Assembly (NCBI GenBank): GCA_963422445.2
Contig: OY729512.2
Span: forward strand, 2,046,001 to 2,110,000
Source of the DNA: G963422445 sp963422445
GTDB lineage: Bacteria > Pseudomonadota > Alphaproteobacteria > Thalassobaculales > Thalassobaculaceae
Length of the DNA: 64,000 nt
Direction of reading: 5' to 3'
Positions within the stretch are counted from its first letter, which is position 1; the number at the start of each line of letters is the position of its first letter. This document shows positions 17,662 to 28,080 of the stretch, one piece after another. A program made the translations under genes and the position numbers. The notes beneath the pieces are model-generated. The model did no database searches and was not told the origin of the DNA. It saw only the letters and a program-made list of their open reading frames with translations.

Positions 17662-19117
17662 CAGCAATTCTCCTTATGGCGTTTTTCGTTGCATTGCGGC
17701 CTTTCGTGTTGGTTTTTTGGCGGTTTTGCGGTTGGAGGGATGGGTTTGGCGCGGGGGCCGGGGATCAGGCGTTTGCGGGAGGGGGGAGGCCCGTGATGAC
17801 GGTTTTCATGAGGACTGCCCATGACGCGAAGACATGGTAGGCGGTGATCGTGCGGATGTGCTCGAACAGGCGCCTTCGGGCTCCGAGTGCGTGCCGCGCC
17901 CGCCGCCAGGATGCTTCGATCAGGTCGCAGGCCGTGTGCAGGGCGAAGGCCAGCAGATTGAGCACGACCAGGATGCTGGCCAGTGTCTGGCTGCCATGCC
18001 CGAAATTGTGTTCGAGGTTGTAGCCGTTGGTCTTCAGGACGTTGAAGGTCTCGTTCTCGATCTTCCAGCGGGCACGCCCGCAGGCGGCGATGTCGGCGGC
18101 GGTGTCTCGCGTGACGGCAAGGTCGGTGACGAAGCTGTTGCGGTAGGTCACCTTGCCGTCGGGCTTGGCGATCTCGACCTCCAGCCAGTTGACGGCGAGC
18201 GCGTCGGCGCCGTCGCGCAGCGGCACGCCATTCATCCAGCGATAGCGCTGGCGGCGCCTGGCCGCGCCCCTGCCCACGGTCTGGCACACCTCGTCCAGCA
18301 CGACGCCATGGGTGTATTCGCTCAACGTCTTGTGGCTGGACGGCTTGCACACGAAGATGAAGCTCCCGCCCGCGGCGCGCACCGCCTCGCAGATCGGCTG
18401 GCGGGAATAGAGATCGTCGCCCAGATAGACCGGTCTCAGCCCGGCCACACAAGGCCCCAGGCGGGCCAGCCAGCGCTGCGCCGCGCGGCTCTCGCAGTCC
18501 TGCTGCGCCGAGCCGTCTTGCGGGCGCACGAACTCCGGCGCCAGAGGCAAGGCGCGGCGCTGCCCCGGCGCCACCAGAGCGGCGCCGACAAAGCTGTGGA
18601 AATACTCCACCTCCTCGCCCCGCCGGCGCGTCGAGCAGTGCGCGCAGTGGATCGTGCCGGAACGGAAAGGCTCCGAGCCGTCCAGCGCGATCAACACCCG
18701 ATCGTCCAGGCAGCGCAGACCCGACAAGGCACCGGCGCCATCCAGGTCATCGACAAGCGCCGGAAACACCGCGTCGAAATGATCCGTCGGCGCCCCATCC
18801 AGCATCCGCCGGATATGGCTGTCGCACGGAACCCGCTCCATGCCGAACAGCGTCCCGGCGTTCGAAGCGCCGCGCTGCGCCGACAGCAGGCGCTGATGCG
18901 CCAGAAACGACGGGCTCTGCACGAAAAACACCGAAAACGCCGCAAGCCCGATGTCTCTCATGGTATAGCGCGTGTTGCTTCCCGAGCGCTTGTCGGGCAA
19001 CGCCGCGCACCGCTTCCCCACCACTTCTATGTATCGTTCAAGACGCTTCATACAACAACTTGAATCACATCTCCAAACCTTTGAAAACCCCCGATAACTC
19101 CAAAAGGAGAATTGCTG
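17662..19117 (-). mobile_element. 1.46-kb IS (ISNCY/IS4-like) in a divergent promoter region
   Basis: The ends CAGCAATTCTCCTTATGG and (reverse complement) CAGCAATTCTCCTTTTGG are inverted repeats. A perfect 9-bp duplication CCGCTCTTC flanks them at 17653-17661 and 19118-19126. It sits between the EF-G-like gene and the carboxypeptidase gene, so it separates two divergent start regions. Confidence 0.9.
17765..19051 (-). CDS. DDE transposase of the 1.46-kb IS
   Basis: A 428-residue transposase starting MKRLERYIEVVGKRCAALPD at 19051. Likely catalytic segments are RVLIALDGSEPFRSGTIHC with CAHC, then LRPVYLGDDLYSRQPICEAV, and a C-terminal ARWKIENETFNVLKTNGYNL ending EHNFGHG. This architecture matches transposases annotated as ISNCY or IS4-like. 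The reading frame is complete and lies within intact ends, so the element may be active. Upstream the frame stays open by chance into a different IS remnant, so a longer fusion should not be assumed. Confidence 0.8.
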   Translation of the reverse strand: MKRLERYIEVVGKRCAALPDKRSGSNTRYTMRDIGLAAFSVFFVQSPSFLAHQRLLSAQRGASNAGTLFGMERVPCDSHIRRMLDGAPTDHFDAVFPALVDDLDGAGALSGLRCLDDRVLIALDGSEPFRSGTIHCAHCSTRRRGEEVEYFHSFVGAALVAPGQRRALPLAPEFVRPQDGSAQQDCESRAAQRWLARLGPCVAGLRPVYLGDDLYSRQPICEAVRAAGGSFIFVCKPSSHKTLSEYTHGVVLDEVCQTVGRGAARRRQRYRWMNGVPLRDGADALAVNWLEVEIAKPDGKVTYRNSFVTDLAVTRDTAADIAACGRARWKIENETFNVLKTNGYNLEHNFGHGSQTLASILVVLNLLAFALHTACDLIEASWRRARHALGARRRLFEHIRTITAYHVFASWAVLMKTVITGLPPPANA

Positions 19118-19192
19118 CCGCTCTTCAGGGTCATTTGACCCATGGCCGATTTGTTGTACCGTTGCGCGCCAGCAACTTGCCCGGACCGCCCG

Positions 19193-20975
19193 ATGATCTC
19201 CATCAGCGCCCGATTCGATGGCAGTAACCTCAAGGTGGTGGACAGCACCAGACCGCAGGATATCCGCCTTACAATCCGTCCCGACACCGGCGCGAAATTC
19301 TTCCAGTGGTTTTCCTTCCGTCTGATCTGCGGGCGCGATCAGTATTGTGTGTTGCGAATCATGATGAGAACACGGCTTAGAGCCAACAGGAGCCAAGCGA
19401 GGGAGCTGGCGATGGATCGCTCGAAGTCTCTGGAGAGGCGCCGGCAGCGGCGCAGCTATCCGAAGGTGTATTCGACCACCACAGCGCCGGGACATGACGA
19501 CGACCCCCTTAGTATCCCTGGGTTTTCCGGTGACCTCCACAGTGATCGGGCCATTCGCTTCCTTGATCGTCTTGCCGGCATTGTCGCCGCATTCCTCGCT
19601 GCCCGCTTCGACCGTCGTCACGCTCTGACTGTCGATGATGGCCGCGCTCGGGTCCGCACTACGCCCCGACCGGGACCACGCGTAGAAATAGGTCTGAACC
19701 GTCGTAAACGCCTGACAATCCTTCAGTAATGCCCGCCAACTGCACCCTGTCCAGAGCATGCAGGCGATCGAGTTCACCACGTCGCGCAGCTCCACTTGAC
19801 GGGGACGACCAAGCCGGCAAGACGGTGGAAGAAGCGGGTCCGGCAAGGCCCACCCGACATCGGTCAGATCGCTTTCGTAACGCTCCGTCTTACGGCTATA
19901 CTGCTTCCGGGTGGTCTCGTTCCAGGGCATGATGTGCCTCCATGGTGTGAGTGTTCATCCACGAAGATACACACCATGCGAGACCACCCAACCAGTTTTA
20001 GGCCAAGCTCTAAGGGGTGGCAGGATTATCAGGCCGTCGCTTCGGAAGACCAGATCCACTGGCTGCGAGTGCCGACACAGTATCGCGACGGCGTCCTGTC
20101 TATATCACCATCTTCTCAATAGCGATTCCGTCCATTACGTCTATTTCGCGCCCTATTCGATGGATCGGCATGACGATCTGATTGCCCGATGTCAGACTGC
20201 CGACGGTGTGACCCTGACAGTTCCGGGAACCACAATCCAGGAACGGCCGCTCGAGGTCTTGCGCTTCGCCGCGTCTGATCCAGGCGACCCGTCGATCTGG
20301 GTGATCGGCCGCCAACATCCTGGCGAAACAATGGCCGAATGGTTCGTGGAAGGCTTCCTCGACCGCCTTCTCGACCTTGAGGATGGCGCGGTTCGGGCGT
20401 TGCGCGACCGGGCCGGGCTCCATGTCGTGCCGAACATGAATCCTGATGGCAGCGTGCTCGGTAACCTTCGGGTCAACGCAGCCGGCGCCAATCTCAATCG
20501 GGAATGGGAAAGTCCGGACATTGCCAGAAACCCGGAGGTGTTTCACATACGGCGTCTGATGATCGAGAGCGGCATTGCGCTTTGCCTCGATGTGCATGGC
20601 GACGAGACCCTTCCTTACAATTTCATCGCTGGCTTTGAGGGGATAGCCGAATCCGGGCCGACGCAACTCGCTGCGCTCGAACGGTTCCGGACCGGGCTGG
20701 CACGGATCAATCCGGACTTCCAGACTCGACGCGGCTACCCGAAAACCCGGCCTGGCAACGGCATGACGACGACCTGCACCGGGTATTTCGCGCGGCGCCA
20801 TGGCGTTGTCGCGATGACCCTGGAGATGCCATTCAAGGATCCGGCAAACGCGCCAGACCCGCGTGTCGGATGGTCGCCGGCCCGGGCCATGGCTCTGGGT
20901 CGTTCAACTGTCGAAGCATTGCTTGATATTCTCGATCAGTTGCCACGATCCCGAGGGCGTGCGTGTTGCGATTGA
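19193..20975 (+). pseudogene. M14-family carboxypeptidase (cytosolic type), split by IS
   Basis: The N-terminal domain starts MISISARFDGSNLKVVDSTR followed by FFQWFSFRL, the Peptidase_M14_N pattern of cytosolic carboxypeptidases. An IS interrupts it near 19350. Coding resumes near 20007 with SSKGWQDYQAVASEDQIHWL, shifts frame around 20105, and continues SVHYVYFAPYSMDRHDDL, WVIGRQHPGETMAEWF (zinc-binding HPGE), VVPNMNPDGSVLGNLR and a catalytic C-terminal half with DVHGDETLPYNF to 20975. These enzymes trim C-terminal residues of peptides or proteins. The IS plus the frameshift should abolish it, unless the downstream part from about 20160 is made alone. Confidence 0.8.
19350..20005 (-). mobile_element. 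IS5-family deletion derivative inside the carboxypeptidase gene
   Basis: On the minus strand the N-terminal half of an IS5-type transposase (MPWNETTRKQYSRKTERYES, DLTDVGWALPDPLLPPSCRL, IIDSQSVTTVEAGSEECG) joins the C-terminal tail (VVEYTFG, a stop, LRRCRRLSRDFERSIASSLA), with the catalytic centre missing. The unit is therefore a non-autonomous internal deletion of about 650 bp. Borders are approximate: the peptidase frame is lost after CVLRI near 19363 and regained near 20007. Confidence 0.7.
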
Positions 20976-21622
20976 ACATGAAGCCTTTTCATCTGGAACA
21001 CATTCGAAACCCGATCTCAAGGATGTTTCGCTTGCATTCGCAGCAGTGATATCGCTCTGCCAGACGCCAATAAGCATCATGAAAGGCCGACTGGCCTCCG
21101 AGTTTACAATTCCGGACCGATATCTTGATGACGTTTCGTATCGCGCCATTGAGAGAAAATCATGCAGTGCAAATACCAAAAATGATTAATGAACCTCTTG
21201 CAAAATTCCTGTCCCCAGGGTCCGGTGAGGCCGGATCGGTCGGTTGATCCCGGTCACCTCTGCACCTGGAGGTCGGAATCCATGAATTCGCGGTGTCTCA
21301 TCAGAGACGATGAGACCAAACAGGGACCTTTGTGGACATCGGGACACGCCTCTCCGGGCCCCTCTCTTCGAGAGGGCCGCGAAGGGTCGGTATGCGTTGT
21401 CGGAGCCGCGCTATGGGGCGGCGAGACGTATCAACGGGTCAGCCGCCAGGGCCAGGATGCCGAACATGAGATGGCAGGCGACCTTGGAATATCCACGGAC
21501 GCGGACATGGCGCCCGCCACACTCATCCTTGAGGCGGGCGTTGGTCCTCTCGACACCGGACCGGATCCGGAACCGCACGGTCTCGGGATCGACATGGCTT
21601 ATTGCACGCCGGGCCCGGGCCT

Positions 21623-23948
21623 TTCAATAGGACACAGTTAACAAGGTAATGCCGGTTCTGCATGTTCTGGGCATGCAGATTGGGCTTCGGCATTTCAGCG
21701 CCGGTACGATTGAGTGGCTGAAGGGGGCGTCCGGCGAGACGGGCCGGACGCGCCATTCGCTGGCGCGCGCGTTGTGCGAGCGCGAGAACTGGCGCAACCC
21801 TCGGGGCGTTCCGTGTCTTGCCCAAGCGAGCAAGGCTCTGTCGCGGCTGGCGGACAAGGTGGGCATTTGGTTGCCCGAGGCGCGGGCGATGCCGTGCCGG
21901 ACGCCGGGAACGGTGGGCGGCGAGGTCGAGCGGGGCTATCCGGACCTGGAACTGAGGTGCGGGCTGTCGGAGCTTGGGGAGGTCACGCTGGTCCCGGTCG
22001 GCGATGCGGCGGACAAGCGCTCGTGGCGGGAGATGATGGAGAGCCATCATCCGCAGGGGTGGTCGCGAAGGCCGGGTGCGGTGCTGAACTGGTGGATCGT
22101 TTCGTCGGTTCACGGCCGCCTTGGCGGCATCGGCTTCTGCGCCGCGAGCTGGCATCAGGCGGCCCGCGACGCCTTCATCGGCTGGTCGGCTGCGGCGCGG
22201 GTCGCCAACCTGACGCAGCTGGTCAACCAGCATCGCTTTCTCCTGCTGCCCGGCGTCCGGGTCGACAATCTGGCGTCGCATGTGCTGGCGCTGTCGACGG
22301 CGCGCCTGGCCGGCGACTGGCCGGCGGCGCATGGGGCCGTGCCGTTGGCCGCCTACACTTATGTGGGTCCCGAGCGGCGCGGCACCTGCTACCGCGCGGC
22401 GGGCTGGAAGTGTTGCGCCGAGCGGACCTCGGGGTCTCCGCCGGGGCGCCGCGCGGCGGCGCCGAAATCGGTGTGGATCAAGCCCTTGGCCGAGGGCTGG
22501 CGGGACGCCTTGTGCCGGGAGCCGGCGCCCATCCTCGGCACGACGCCCGAGCCCTGCCGGGTCAAAGGCGCGGACTGGGCCGACTTCGAGTACGGCCGCA
22601 GCTCGCATCCCGACGGCCGCCTGCGCAAGCGGCTGTTGGCGATGGGCCGGGCATGGGAGAATGCCCCCGGTGCGTCCCTGCCCGTGATCTTCCCCGCAGA
22701 GGCGGAGCAGAAGGCCGCCTACCGGCTGCTGTCCAACGACAGGATCAAGATGGACGACATTCTTCAACCCCACCGCGAGGCGACGGTCGAGCGCTGCCGG
22801 CTGGAGCCGGTGGTCCTCGCCATCCAGGACACCACGACGCTGAACTACAACGGCCACCGCAAGACCACGGGCCTGGTGGACCTCGGCGGCGGCGGCTCGG
22901 GAACAAGGGGGATCCTCGCCCATGTCGGGCTTGCGATCAGCGAAACCCGGCGTCCGCTCGGGGTGTTCGAACTCAACGCCACCCAGCGCGACGGCGCGGA
23001 CGCGGCCGGCGAGGCCGAGCCGGAGAGCGTGCGCTGGCTGCGCCGGCTCGAGAGCGCCGGGCAGCTCGCGATGGCCTGTCCCGACACCCGCGTGGTCACG
23101 GTCTGCGACCGTGAGGGCGACATATGGGAGATGTTCTGCAAGGCGCGCGAGAGCGGCGACGGGCTGTTGATCCGCTCCGACCGCGGCCGGCAGCGCCGGG
23201 CTGTCGTCGACGGCAAGACACCGGACTTGTGGGACGTCGTGGCGGCGCAGCCGGTGCTGGGGACGAAAACCATCGAACGCCTCCCCTGCGGCGGTCCCCG
23301 CAGACGCCGCAGGCGCAAGGCCCGCCTCGACCTGCGCGCCGCCGAGGAACAGGGCCAACCAGGCGCCGCTGCCCATGCTCGCCGTCTCGGTCCAGGAACC
23401 CGACCCGCCGAAGCGCTGCAAGCCGCTCCACTGGCTCTTGCTCACCACCGAGGGCGAGGCCGACATCGACAACGCCCGGCGCATCGTTGCCTGGTACGAG
23501 GCGCGCTGGACCGTCGAGGAATACTTCAGGATCCTCAAGGTCGGCACCCGCGTCGAGGATCGCAGGCTCGACGACGCCGACGACCTGCGAAAGTGTCTCG
23601 CCTTCGACGGCGTCACCGCATGGCGCGTCATGGACCTCGAACGCCTCGCCCGCGACAAGCCTCACATGCCCGCGCGCGAGCGCTTCACCGAGCACGAAAT
23701 CAACGTCCTCTAAGTCTGGCTCAGATACCATCGCATCATCCGCGCCCCGCCCGGCAAGCCTCCCGACATCCGCACCGTCGTGGTCGACCTCGCACGCGTC
23801 GCAGGCTTCCATACCAGCAAGCAACAGCCCCTCCCCGGAACCGAGAAAATCTGGCAGGCATGGCAGCGATACAAAGCCGGAATCGACTTCATCAACGCAT
23901 GGGACAACATCCAATGAACGGAACCTTCTCAGCAGTGGGAGATTGATA
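21623..23948 (+). mobile_element. IS4/Tn5-type element carrying a DUF4338 (DruA-like) domain
   Basis: It is bounded by a perfect 12-bp duplication GGGCCCGGGCCT (21611-21622 and 23949-23960), within the long duplications typical of the IS4 family. The ends TTCAAT... and ...ATTGATA are weakly inverted. It is inserted in IS-A copy D/E. Confidence 0.85.
21649..23917 (+). pseudogene. DUF4338-IS4/Tn5-type transposase fusion, broken
   Basis: Residues about 100-280 are a DUF4338/DruA-like domain (GGIGFCAASWHQAARDAFIG, HRFLLLPGVRVDNLASHVLA, GTCYRAAGW). Residues about 310-570 are a Tn5-like transposase: FPAEAEQKAAYRLLSNDRIK, VVLAIQDTTTLNYNGHRK, VVTVCDREGDIWEMFCKARE. After a frameshift near 23340 the C-terminal part carries the IS4 YREK motif (WYEARWTVEEYFRILKVG), then an in-frame TAA at 23711, and the same frame continues to KIWQAWQRYKAGIDF and stops at 23917. 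The fused order suggests the DruA-like part works with the transposase. Two breaks make this copy inactive. Confidence 0.85.
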
Positions 23949-24047
23949 GGGCCCGGGCCTCCCGGTCTCGCGCCTCCTTGAGGTCCTTGTCCCGGCGCGG
24001 ATTGACATCGATGATCGGCACATGGCCAAGCCGTTCGCTCATCTGGT

Positions 24048-25932
24048 CACGGCAAATTCGTTCTGATTTTCGTCGCTGACTCGCGGCACTTAATCATGGT
24101 CGGCCCGCTTTCGTTGGGGTCGTTGCGTGGTCTGGGCAATGGATTTGGCCTCCATGGCGGCGCCGTATAGCGGTCCCCTGGCCGCGAGGGTCGGGCACGG
24201 CTTCATCTGTGCATGACCGCTCGCCCCGGCGTGCCGAGGGTTGGCGAGTCGATGGAGGCGGACCGGAGAGGGTGGTCAGCCGGGTGCTGGTCGCGGGGCG
24301 ATGTTGTCGGTCATTTTCAGGAAGTCGAGGACGCGGCGCGGGTTCCTGGCCAGATTGCGCATGGTCTGGGCGACGGCGCGCCCGCGCCCCTTGATGAGAC
24401 CGATAGCGAAGCGCCGCAGCCGGGTCATGGTCTCTGGACCGTGCCCGGTGCGGCTGCGGTCCTCGTCGACGCTCCAGTCGAGGCTGTAGTGGGTTGCCTC
24501 GATCGTCCAGTGCCCGCGATTGAGGGTGAGCAGCCGTTGCGGGGTTGCGGCCTCCATGGTCAGGCTGGTGACCCCGTAGGCGGTCTCGCAGCGGCGCTTG
24601 CCGGACTTGACCTCGACGGTGTCGCGGCGCACGGCGAAGACCTGTCCGACGCCGGGGAAGTTGAGGTCGTCGTTGCGCTCACTGGAGACCCGGATGGAGC
24701 GCCGCTCGCGTCGGTCGTGCTCGGGCTCTCGTCCGTGAAGTCCGGTGCGCGCCCGGCGATGGCCTCGTTGAGAGTGAGCCGGATATCGCTCGGCAGGGTC
24801 GGCTGGTTGCCCTTGACGGTGAACAGGTAGGCCGCGCCGCGATCGAGCAGATAGGAGGCCAGCGCCGCTGGGTGAGCAGGGCGTCGGCGGTGACAGTGCG
24901 GCCCGCGATGTCGGGCGCCGTATCGAGCAGGGGGATGACGGCGCCGATCTCGTTGGTGCGCTTCTCCCCTTCGTCGGCGTCGGGCCTCATGCCGACTTTT
25001 TTTGACCCCAGGGCGCCTTGGTGTCGTGGCCTATGATGCCGAGCACATGAGCCTGTTTGCCATCGTCATCGATGGCGCCGGTCTTGCCGTCAATAGCCAG
25101 GGCGCTGTCTGCCGAGCCGTGGGCAGGGCATGGCGCCGACCCTGGCGGCGGCGGGGATCGTCGATGTGCTGGAAGAACTCGGGCAGGGATCGCATCTGTG
25201 CGGCGCTGAGCGTCATCTTCGGCACTCCATGTCGCAGGCGGGGGTCGAGATCGGCGGCCCCAAGCCGGGCCCGCGCGCCCCGGCACAGGGGATCAAGGAA
25301 CACGAGTTTGGGCCGCGCGTGCTCGCTGGAGCCGTGCCTGTCGCGGGCGAAGCCGCGGGTGCGCCCGATCTCGATCCAGTTGGCGGCGCGGTAGACGGCG
25401 CCCCGGAAGAGCGCGGGGTCGACGAAGGTCTCCGCCAGGAGCACGTCGTGACCGAAGCGGGCCGGCCAGTCCCTCACCAGACGGCGCGTGCACAGCGAGA
25501 GCACGCGCGAGCCGAGGTTGCGCTCACCGCCGGGGAGAATCAGAAAACGCGAGTTGGTGGTGACCAGGTGAAGACGGCCGAACTGGACGCCGCGGTCCCA
25601 GCCGATCCAGTGATCACGCGCCCCACACTTCAGCGCCGGCGCCGAGAACACCGCCAGCGCCAGCCAGCGCCCTCGATGGTGCGCAACATAGCGCACGGTC
25701 TCGCCCATCCCCGGCACCGCGCCGAGGTCGTGGTGTGTCTGCATCAAGTCGCGGAAGCGGGCCTCGTCCGCCGCCGCCACGATGTCGACGGCCACCTCCG
25801 AAAGAACCGCCACGGCTCCCCCGCCCCCACGATTGCCTCGCGGCACTCATATCAGAACACGGGGAAGAGGGCCACGATCTCAGGCAACTCCCTGGCAGGG
25901 CTGGCGAAAGGTCGAAGTACAAATCCGCCCTG
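24048..25932 (-). mobile_element. ISAs1-type element carrying a DUF4338 (DruA-like) domain
   Basis: It is flanked by a perfect 10-bp duplication CTCATCTGGT (24038-24047 and 25933-25942), as usual for ISAs1. The ends CACGGCAAATTCGT and (reverse complement) CAGGGCGGATTTGT are inverted repeats. It is inserted in IS-A copy D/E, 2 kb from the IS4-type DUF4338 element. Confidence 0.87.
24276..25846 (-). pseudogene. DUF4338 domain plus ISAs1 transposase, decayed
   Basis: The first 200 residues (25846 to about 25220) are a DUF4338/DruA-like domain: SRFLILPGGERNLGSRVLSL, LAETFVDPALFRGAVYRAAN, WIEIGRTRGFARD. The same frame then enters an ISAs1 transposase start (MTLSAAQMRSLPEFFQHIDD). About 100 residues are then missing, and the rest is spread over other frames: ALAIDGKTGAIDDDGKQAHV, VTADALLTQRRW, and RGHWTIEATHYSLDWSVDED at 24276-24632. 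ISAs1 enzymes are DDE transposases related to H-repeat proteins. The copy is inactive but shows the same domain pairing as its neighbours. Confidence 0.83.
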
Positions 25933-26930
25933 CTCATCTGGTAGATCTCCCTGGCATCATAGGCCGCGTCCATGAGATCGTAGAGATTGGTCACACGCGC
26001 GGCTGTCATCATCGCCAGCGGGATCGCGACCGGGCTGTCATGGACGGATGCCGAGGTGAGAACGGTCCTCATCGGCACCCCGCAGTCTGCTGTGTCGATA
26101 GGCAGCTTGTCACCGCGCCAGGCCTCCATGACCCCCTTGGCAGTCTTCTTTGCCCCGTGATCGCAGACCTTCGGCAGCGCGTCGAGCCTCTCATCGAGAT
26201 CCATCCCGTTCGCTTGCCGTTCGAGACGCCCAGGCTCCTTCGTCCTCTCCGCGCCCTTGCGGAGCCGGCCGCGCTTGCGGTTCGGCGTCCTGGCCTTCGG
26301 CTTCGGGGCCGGCGTCTCCCGGGCCTCGATGGCCGTCGAGTCCCGGGAGACGTGGCCGATGAGCGCGTCGCCCAGTGTCTCTGCAACCAGAGCCGCGTGC
26401 ATCCTCTCCGGAAGACGGGACTGCGAAAATTCGGCAAACGCCCGCGAAAACGTCGCTTCACGCGGGATCTCCGCGACACGCGACCAGCCGCACAGTCAGC
26501 GCAACGTCGGGTCCACCTTGAGCCTGTCGATCAGGTGGCGGGTCGTCGGCAGACCCCACACCGCCTTGGCGATGACGCCACGGGCCAGTGCCCGGCGATC
26601 CTCCCGGGGCCGACCCGGACCGGTCCACACCCCATCGACGAAGCCCTCCACCTTGACGAGATCGAGAGCTGTCACGAAACGCTTGTGCGTCTCCAGGAGA
26701 GGACCGACCGCCTCGGCCAACGCAGGGAAAAGTTTCCCTTGAAATCGGTGCCAGAGATCGGATAGGGTCGAGCCAAGGGTCATCGGGGTCACCTCCTCGG
26801 TGTCTTGTTGTTGTGGAAACACAACATACCACGGGGTGCCCCCGAAACCCAGGCCCTCGACAACAAAATTAGCCTCGAGAAGGGAAAAAACCGGTCGGGC
26901 CGGTAATTTTGCAAGAAGCTCGTCAAGAAA

Positions 26931-27008
26931 AAACAGGGACTCGACGACACCACACCAGCACCCACAATCGTCCCGCCGCCGTCAGTAACAGGGGACTTGG
27001 GCAGTTAC
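26931..27008. repeat. solo IS66-like terminal sequence, copy 2
   Basis: The same stretch as 14982-15055, ending TTGGGCAGTTAC. It directly follows the right end of IS-A copy D/E. Confidence 0.55.
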
Positions 27009-27301
27009 ATTTCTGAATCAAACCGGCCCTGCAACGGGTTACTCGGCCTTCACGTTGCCAGCGAACAACCTGACAGCGGCGTCATGCGCATTACTGGCCG
27101 GCAATTGACCATTCCTGCGGTGTCAGACTTCGTCCCGGGAGCAGAAAAGTCAGGATGCGGTAGTCTCTCTGCTTTTTTGTGCCCAAATCCGAAGCTGTCT
27201 TGACTTTGGTCAAGGATCGGGCGCGCTCACCAGCTTACAATTGGCACGATACATCATTGCAAGGGTGAGCGCCCCGGCTTCCCGTGCAAGGACTGCTGAC
27301 G
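27009..27301. promoter_or_regulatory. upstream region of the NarK-like gene
   Basis: No gene is visible. TTGACTTTGGTCAAGG at 27201-27216 contains a CTTTGGTCAAG core that resembles an FNR-type half palindrome (TTGA...TCAA), so oxygen-responsive control of the nitrate transporter is possible. This is a visual match only. Confidence 0.35.
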
Positions 27302-27967
27302 ATGCACGATCCGATCAAGATCACTTCCGGTAAACAACACCGCATGCTCGGTTTCAGCACGCTCGCGTTCACGGTGTGCTTCGCCGTCTGGACGATCTTC
27401 TCGATCATTGGCGTCAAGATAAAACAGGATCTCGGCCTCTCCGAGACCGAGTTCGGGATCCTGGTGGCGACCCCGGTGCTGACCGGCTCCGTCAGCCGCA
27501 TCTTCCTGGGCGTCTGGACCGAGCAATATGGCGGTCGCCTGGTCTTTGCCCTGCAAATGCTGGCGACCGCCGTCGCAACGGTCCTCGTCTCGATCGTCAC
27601 GACCTATGAAATGTTCCTGGTTGCCGCTCTCGGCGTCGGCGTTGCCGGCGGTTCGTTCATCGTCGGTATCGCCTATGTCTCACGCTGGTATCCGGAAAAC
27701 GCACAGGGCACGGCGCTGGGAATCTTCGGGGCCGGCAATGTCGGGGCTGCCGTAACCAATTTCGGAGCGCCATTCCTGCTCCTGGCTTTCGGCTGGGAAC
27801 AGACCGTCCAGATCTACGCCGGTTGTCTGGCCGTCATGGCCATACTGTTCTACGTCACGACCGAAGACGATCCGGAGACCCGCAACCGCAAGGCCGGCCG
27901 CATCGCCAAGGTCTCGGTCATGAACCAGATCGAACCGCTGAAAAAGCTCCAAGTCTGGCGCTTTGCA
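27302..27967 (+). pseudogene. NarK-type nitrate/nitrite MFS transporter, truncated
   Basis: The N-terminal 222 residues of a major facilitator transporter of the nitrate/nitrite porter group. They begin MHDPIKITSGKQHRMLGFST, then FAVWTIFSIIGVKIKQDLGL and SETEFGILVATPVLTGSVSR, with the motif FGAGNVGAAVTNFGAPFLLL. About six membrane segments are present of the usual twelve. The frame leaves the family right after LKKLQVWRFAS near 27967, where unrelated DNA of a transposase remnant begins. The rest of the gene is not in the window, so it was lost rather than merely split. Confidence 0.85.
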
Positions 27968-28080
27968 TCTAGGCAACGCGACCATACATTCCGGAGCTGT
28001 CGTGGCACGCGGCCGCTTCGTCGAGTCGGGTTCGTACATCATTGCCTCATGCCTGCACCCTGCCTATTGGGTTTTTCTCT

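Larger units (their letters stand above)
21191..26921 (-). mobile_element. IS-A copy D/E, split by two nested elements
   Basis: The left end GAACCTCTTGC begins at 21191 and the right end GCAAGAAGCTC finishes at 26921. IS-A sequence occupies 21191-21622, 23949-24047 and 25933-26921; joining these restores one IS-A of normal length. Two younger elements fill the gaps, each with an exact target duplication of IS-A sequence. The transposase gene is destroyed. The outer flanks TAAT and GTCA do not match. Confidence 0.88.

Noticed and set aside
17765..19930. A single 721-residue open frame
   Set aside because: It is a chance read-through of two unrelated transposases: the 1.46-kb IS (17662-19117, exact 9-bp duplication) and an IS5 remnant beyond it, with part of the carboxypeptidase region between.
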